Shown piece after piece: positions 62,316 through 64,000 of a stretch of DNA of 64,000 nt (within the stretch, counting starts at the first letter, position 1; each line of letters opens with the position of its first letter). Source of the stretch: Methylobacterium sp. Leaf123 (lineage in GTDB: Bacteria; Pseudomonadota; Alphaproteobacteria; Rhizobiales; Beijerinckiaceae); contig NZ_LMNS01000034.1 of NCBI RefSeq assembly GCF_001423405.1, forward strand, positions 62,526 to 126,525. The letters are read 5' to 3'. The translations under genes and the position numbers were made by a program. The notes beneath the pieces were generated by a model. It saw nothing but the letters and a program-made list of their open reading frames with translations, did no database searches and was not told the DNA's origin.

Positions 62316-63548
62316 TTAACCCCGCGCCAGCGCCGCCTCGATCATCCACGCGATGGCGAGCGCCCGCCCGTCATCGCCGAAGCGGGCGATCACCTGCACG
62401 CCGAGCGGCAGGCCGTCGCCCGGCACCGGAACCGTGACGCAGGGCACGCCCATCAGGGTCCAGAGGCGGTTGAAGCGCGCATCCCCGGTCGAGCCGAGGC
62501 CCTTCGGCGCGCGTCCGACACTGGACACCGTCAGGATCGCATCGACATCCGAGAACAGCTCCTTGAGCTGGCGGCGCGCCCGGTGCGCCGCGCGGCGGGC
62601 GGCGTCGTAATCGGCCGCACTCAGATCCTGCGCCCGGTCGAGCTGGCCGCGCAGCACCGGCGGCAGCGCCGCCCGGTGTTCGGCATATTCCCAGGCGAGC
62701 GCTTGGCGCGCCTCGAAATCCTGCACCGTCGGGTGGGCGGCCCAGGCCCGCGCGAAGGGGTCCGGCAGGACGAGATCGCGCACAACCGCCCCGGCCCGCT
62801 CCGCGGCACGGGCCGCCTGGTCGAGCGCGGCGAGCGCATCCGCATCGGCGCTCCCCGCGAAATCCTGGAGGCAGAGGGCGAGGCGCGGGCGCTCCGGGGC
62901 AGGCGCCTCGATGCCCGGCCGGTCCGCGATCAGCGCGAGCGCGTGAGCGATGTCGGCGACGGAGGCACCGAACAGGCCGACCGTGTCGAGCGCCCAGGAG
63001 AAGGTCTTGACGCCCACCGTCGGCAGCAGCCGGAACGAGGGCTTGATCGCCGCGATCCCGCAGAAGGCCGCCGGGCGGATCACCGAGCCGCCGGTCTGGG
63101 TGCCGAGCGCGAGGGGCAGCATCCCGGCGGCGACCGCCGCGGCCGAGCCCGAGGAGGAGCCGCCGGGCGTATGGCCGGGATCGCGCGGGTTCACGGTGGC
63201 GGCGGGGTCGAGGCCGGCAAAGGCCGTGGTCGCGGTCTTGGCGAGGGGCACTGCGCCGAGCGCGCGCAGCCGCGAGACGATCGCCGCATCGGCCCGCGGC
63301 CGCCAGCCGGCATAGATCGCCGAGCCGGACTCGGTCGCCATGTCGGCGGTGTCGATGATGTCCTTGATCCCCACCGCGATGCCGGCGAGCGGCCCGCGCG
63401 CGGGCACCGCTGCCTCGGGCGCGGTGCGGAGCACGGCGCCGATGGCGGGGTCGCGTTCGGCGATCCGCTCGCGCGCCGTCTGAATCGCGTCCGCCGCCGA
63501 GAGGGAGCCGTCGGTGACACGGGCGCAGATATCGAGAAGCGAAATCAT
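62316..63548 (-). CDS. Amidase-signature family hydrolase
   Basis: 410 residues from ATG 63548. Ser-cisSer-Lys triad visible: Lys62 (GIKDIID), the GGSSSGSAAAVA loop (129-140) and nucleophile Ser155 in QTGGSVIRPAAF. The family hydrolyses small amides, or supplies GatA; length under 450 and the missing GatB/GatC neighbours argue against GatA. Substrate unknown. It converges with the kinase gene, 28 bases apart. Confidence 0.88.
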   Translation of the reverse strand: MISLLDICARVTDGSLSAADAIQTARERIAERDPAIGAVLRTAPEAAVPARGPLAGIAVGIKDIIDTADMATESGSAIYAGWRPRADAAIVSRLRALGAVPLAKTATTAFAGLDPAATVNPRDPGHTPGGSSSGSAAAVAAGMLPLALGTQTGGSVIRPAAFCGIAAIKPSFRLLPTVGVKTFSWALDTVGLFGASVADIAHALALIADRPGIEAPAPERPRLALCLQDFAGSADADALAALDQAARAAERAGAVVRDLVLPDPFARAWAAHPTVQDFEARQALAWEYAEHRAALPPVLRGQLDRAQDLSAADYDAARRAAHRARRQLKELFSDVDAILTVSSVGRAPKGLGSTGDARFNRLWTLMGVPCVTVPVPGDGLPLGVQVIARFGDDGRALAIAWMIEAALARG

Positions 63549-63660
63549 GCCATCCGAGTCAGGGTCCGTGTCGAATCTGTCAACAGCGCTCCACATGGGA
63601 GCGGATCCGATCGCGCATCGTTAGCGGCTCGTTTACGGGACGCTGCGCATCGTCGCGTCC

Positions 63661-64000
63661 ATGTGGCGTAAAGCGTTAGCGTTCTCGGCCCTGGTGCTGT
63701 TCGGTGCGGGGCTCACAGGCTGTGCGATCAACCGGTTCGAACGCCGGGAGGCATGGCGTGATCAAGCCGAACAGATGTGCATCGCGCGCAAGCTCGTGCA
63801 GCCGACGGCCTATGTCTCGCTGGCCAAGGAGATCGACGGCCCCGGCCCCTGCGGCATGCAGCAGCCGTTCAAGGTCACCCGGCTCGGCGGCGGCACGGTG
63901 GCGCTCAAGCAGCGCATGACCTTGGCCTGCCCGGCGCTCGCCGAGGCCGAGGCGTGGCTCGCCGACACGATCCAGCCCGCCGCCAACCTCTATTTCGGCG
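63661..64000 (+). CDS. Extensin-family lipoprotein, N-terminal part
   Basis: Runs off the right edge after 113 codons. Signal with lipobox LTGC puts the lipidated cysteine near 21. IARKLVQPTAYVSLAKEIDGPGPCG, then LKQRMTLACPALAEAEAWLADTIQPAANLYFG, fits bacterial extensin-like (Extensin_2) proteins with conserved cysteines. Role unclear, envelope-located. Truncation is the window edge only. Confidence 0.8.
   Translation, partial: MWRKALAFSALVLFGAGLTGCAINRFERREAWRDQAEQMCIARKLVQPTAYVSLAKEIDGPGPCGMQQPFKVTRLGGGTVALKQRMTLACPALAEAEAWLADTIQPAANLYFG

Overview
The window is a gene-dense, very G+C-rich stretch of an ordinary alphaproteobacterial chromosome. Gene content and the intergenic repeat style fit Methylobacteriaceae (Methylobacterium/Methylorubrum); this placement is inference, since no marker RNA gene is present. 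I see no tRNA, rRNA, insertion sequence, prophage or CRISPR array. Reading direction changes often. Most long antisense reading frames are G+C-driven shadows and are left out.

Layout. 1-3.4 kb (minus): gcvT-gcvH-gcvP (gcvP cut by the left edge) behind a tandem glycine riboswitch. 3.4-8.3 kb: bioF, an NlpC/P60 peptidase, an SDR and an MgtC-like protein. 8.5-15.5 kb (plus): a MoxR ATPase / DUF58 / DUF4381 / two VWA / TPR / BatD-like operon, related to the accessory genes of methanol dehydrogenase clusters but without dehydrogenase genes. 15.5-24.5 kb: an EamA transporter, a degenerate CYTH protein with a Pro/Ala/Glu tail, msrB, a YihY protein, a LOV-HWE blue-light kinase and a malonyl-CoA synthetase. 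24.8-31.8 kb: a secreted collagen-like protein, a flavoprotein, a TerC protein, a DJ-1/PfpI protein, small secreted proteins and a cold-shock protein. 32-42 kb: a CheZ-like protein, an MFS carrier, an MlaE-MlaF-MlaD-lipoprotein operon for envelope lipid traffic, an IMPase-family phosphatase, an Rmf/CrpP-like protein and ubiA. 43-49 kb: rsmE, an asparaginase, gshA, a TusA-like protein and a Nudix hydrolase. 49-54 kb: a phospholipase A2-like secreted protein, a retropepsin-like protease with a DUF1289 partner, and divergent cobS/cobT. 53.6-64 kb: a PleC/PdhS-like kinase, a two-subunit molybdenum hydroxylase with a Tat signal, a 1274-codon PAS/GAF/HWE kinase, an amidase and the start of an extensin-family lipoprotein.

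The least explained content is intergenic. Four families of structured repeats recur: a G-tract/CTCTCCCC element (three copies, all between genes of one operon), a cloverleaf-like element (two copies with compensatory changes in the stems), a composite two-hairpin element (two copies, partly covarying), and a GTGGCC-loop hairpin (four copies). Some copies appear to supply a start codon or ribosome-binding purines to the gene behind them.
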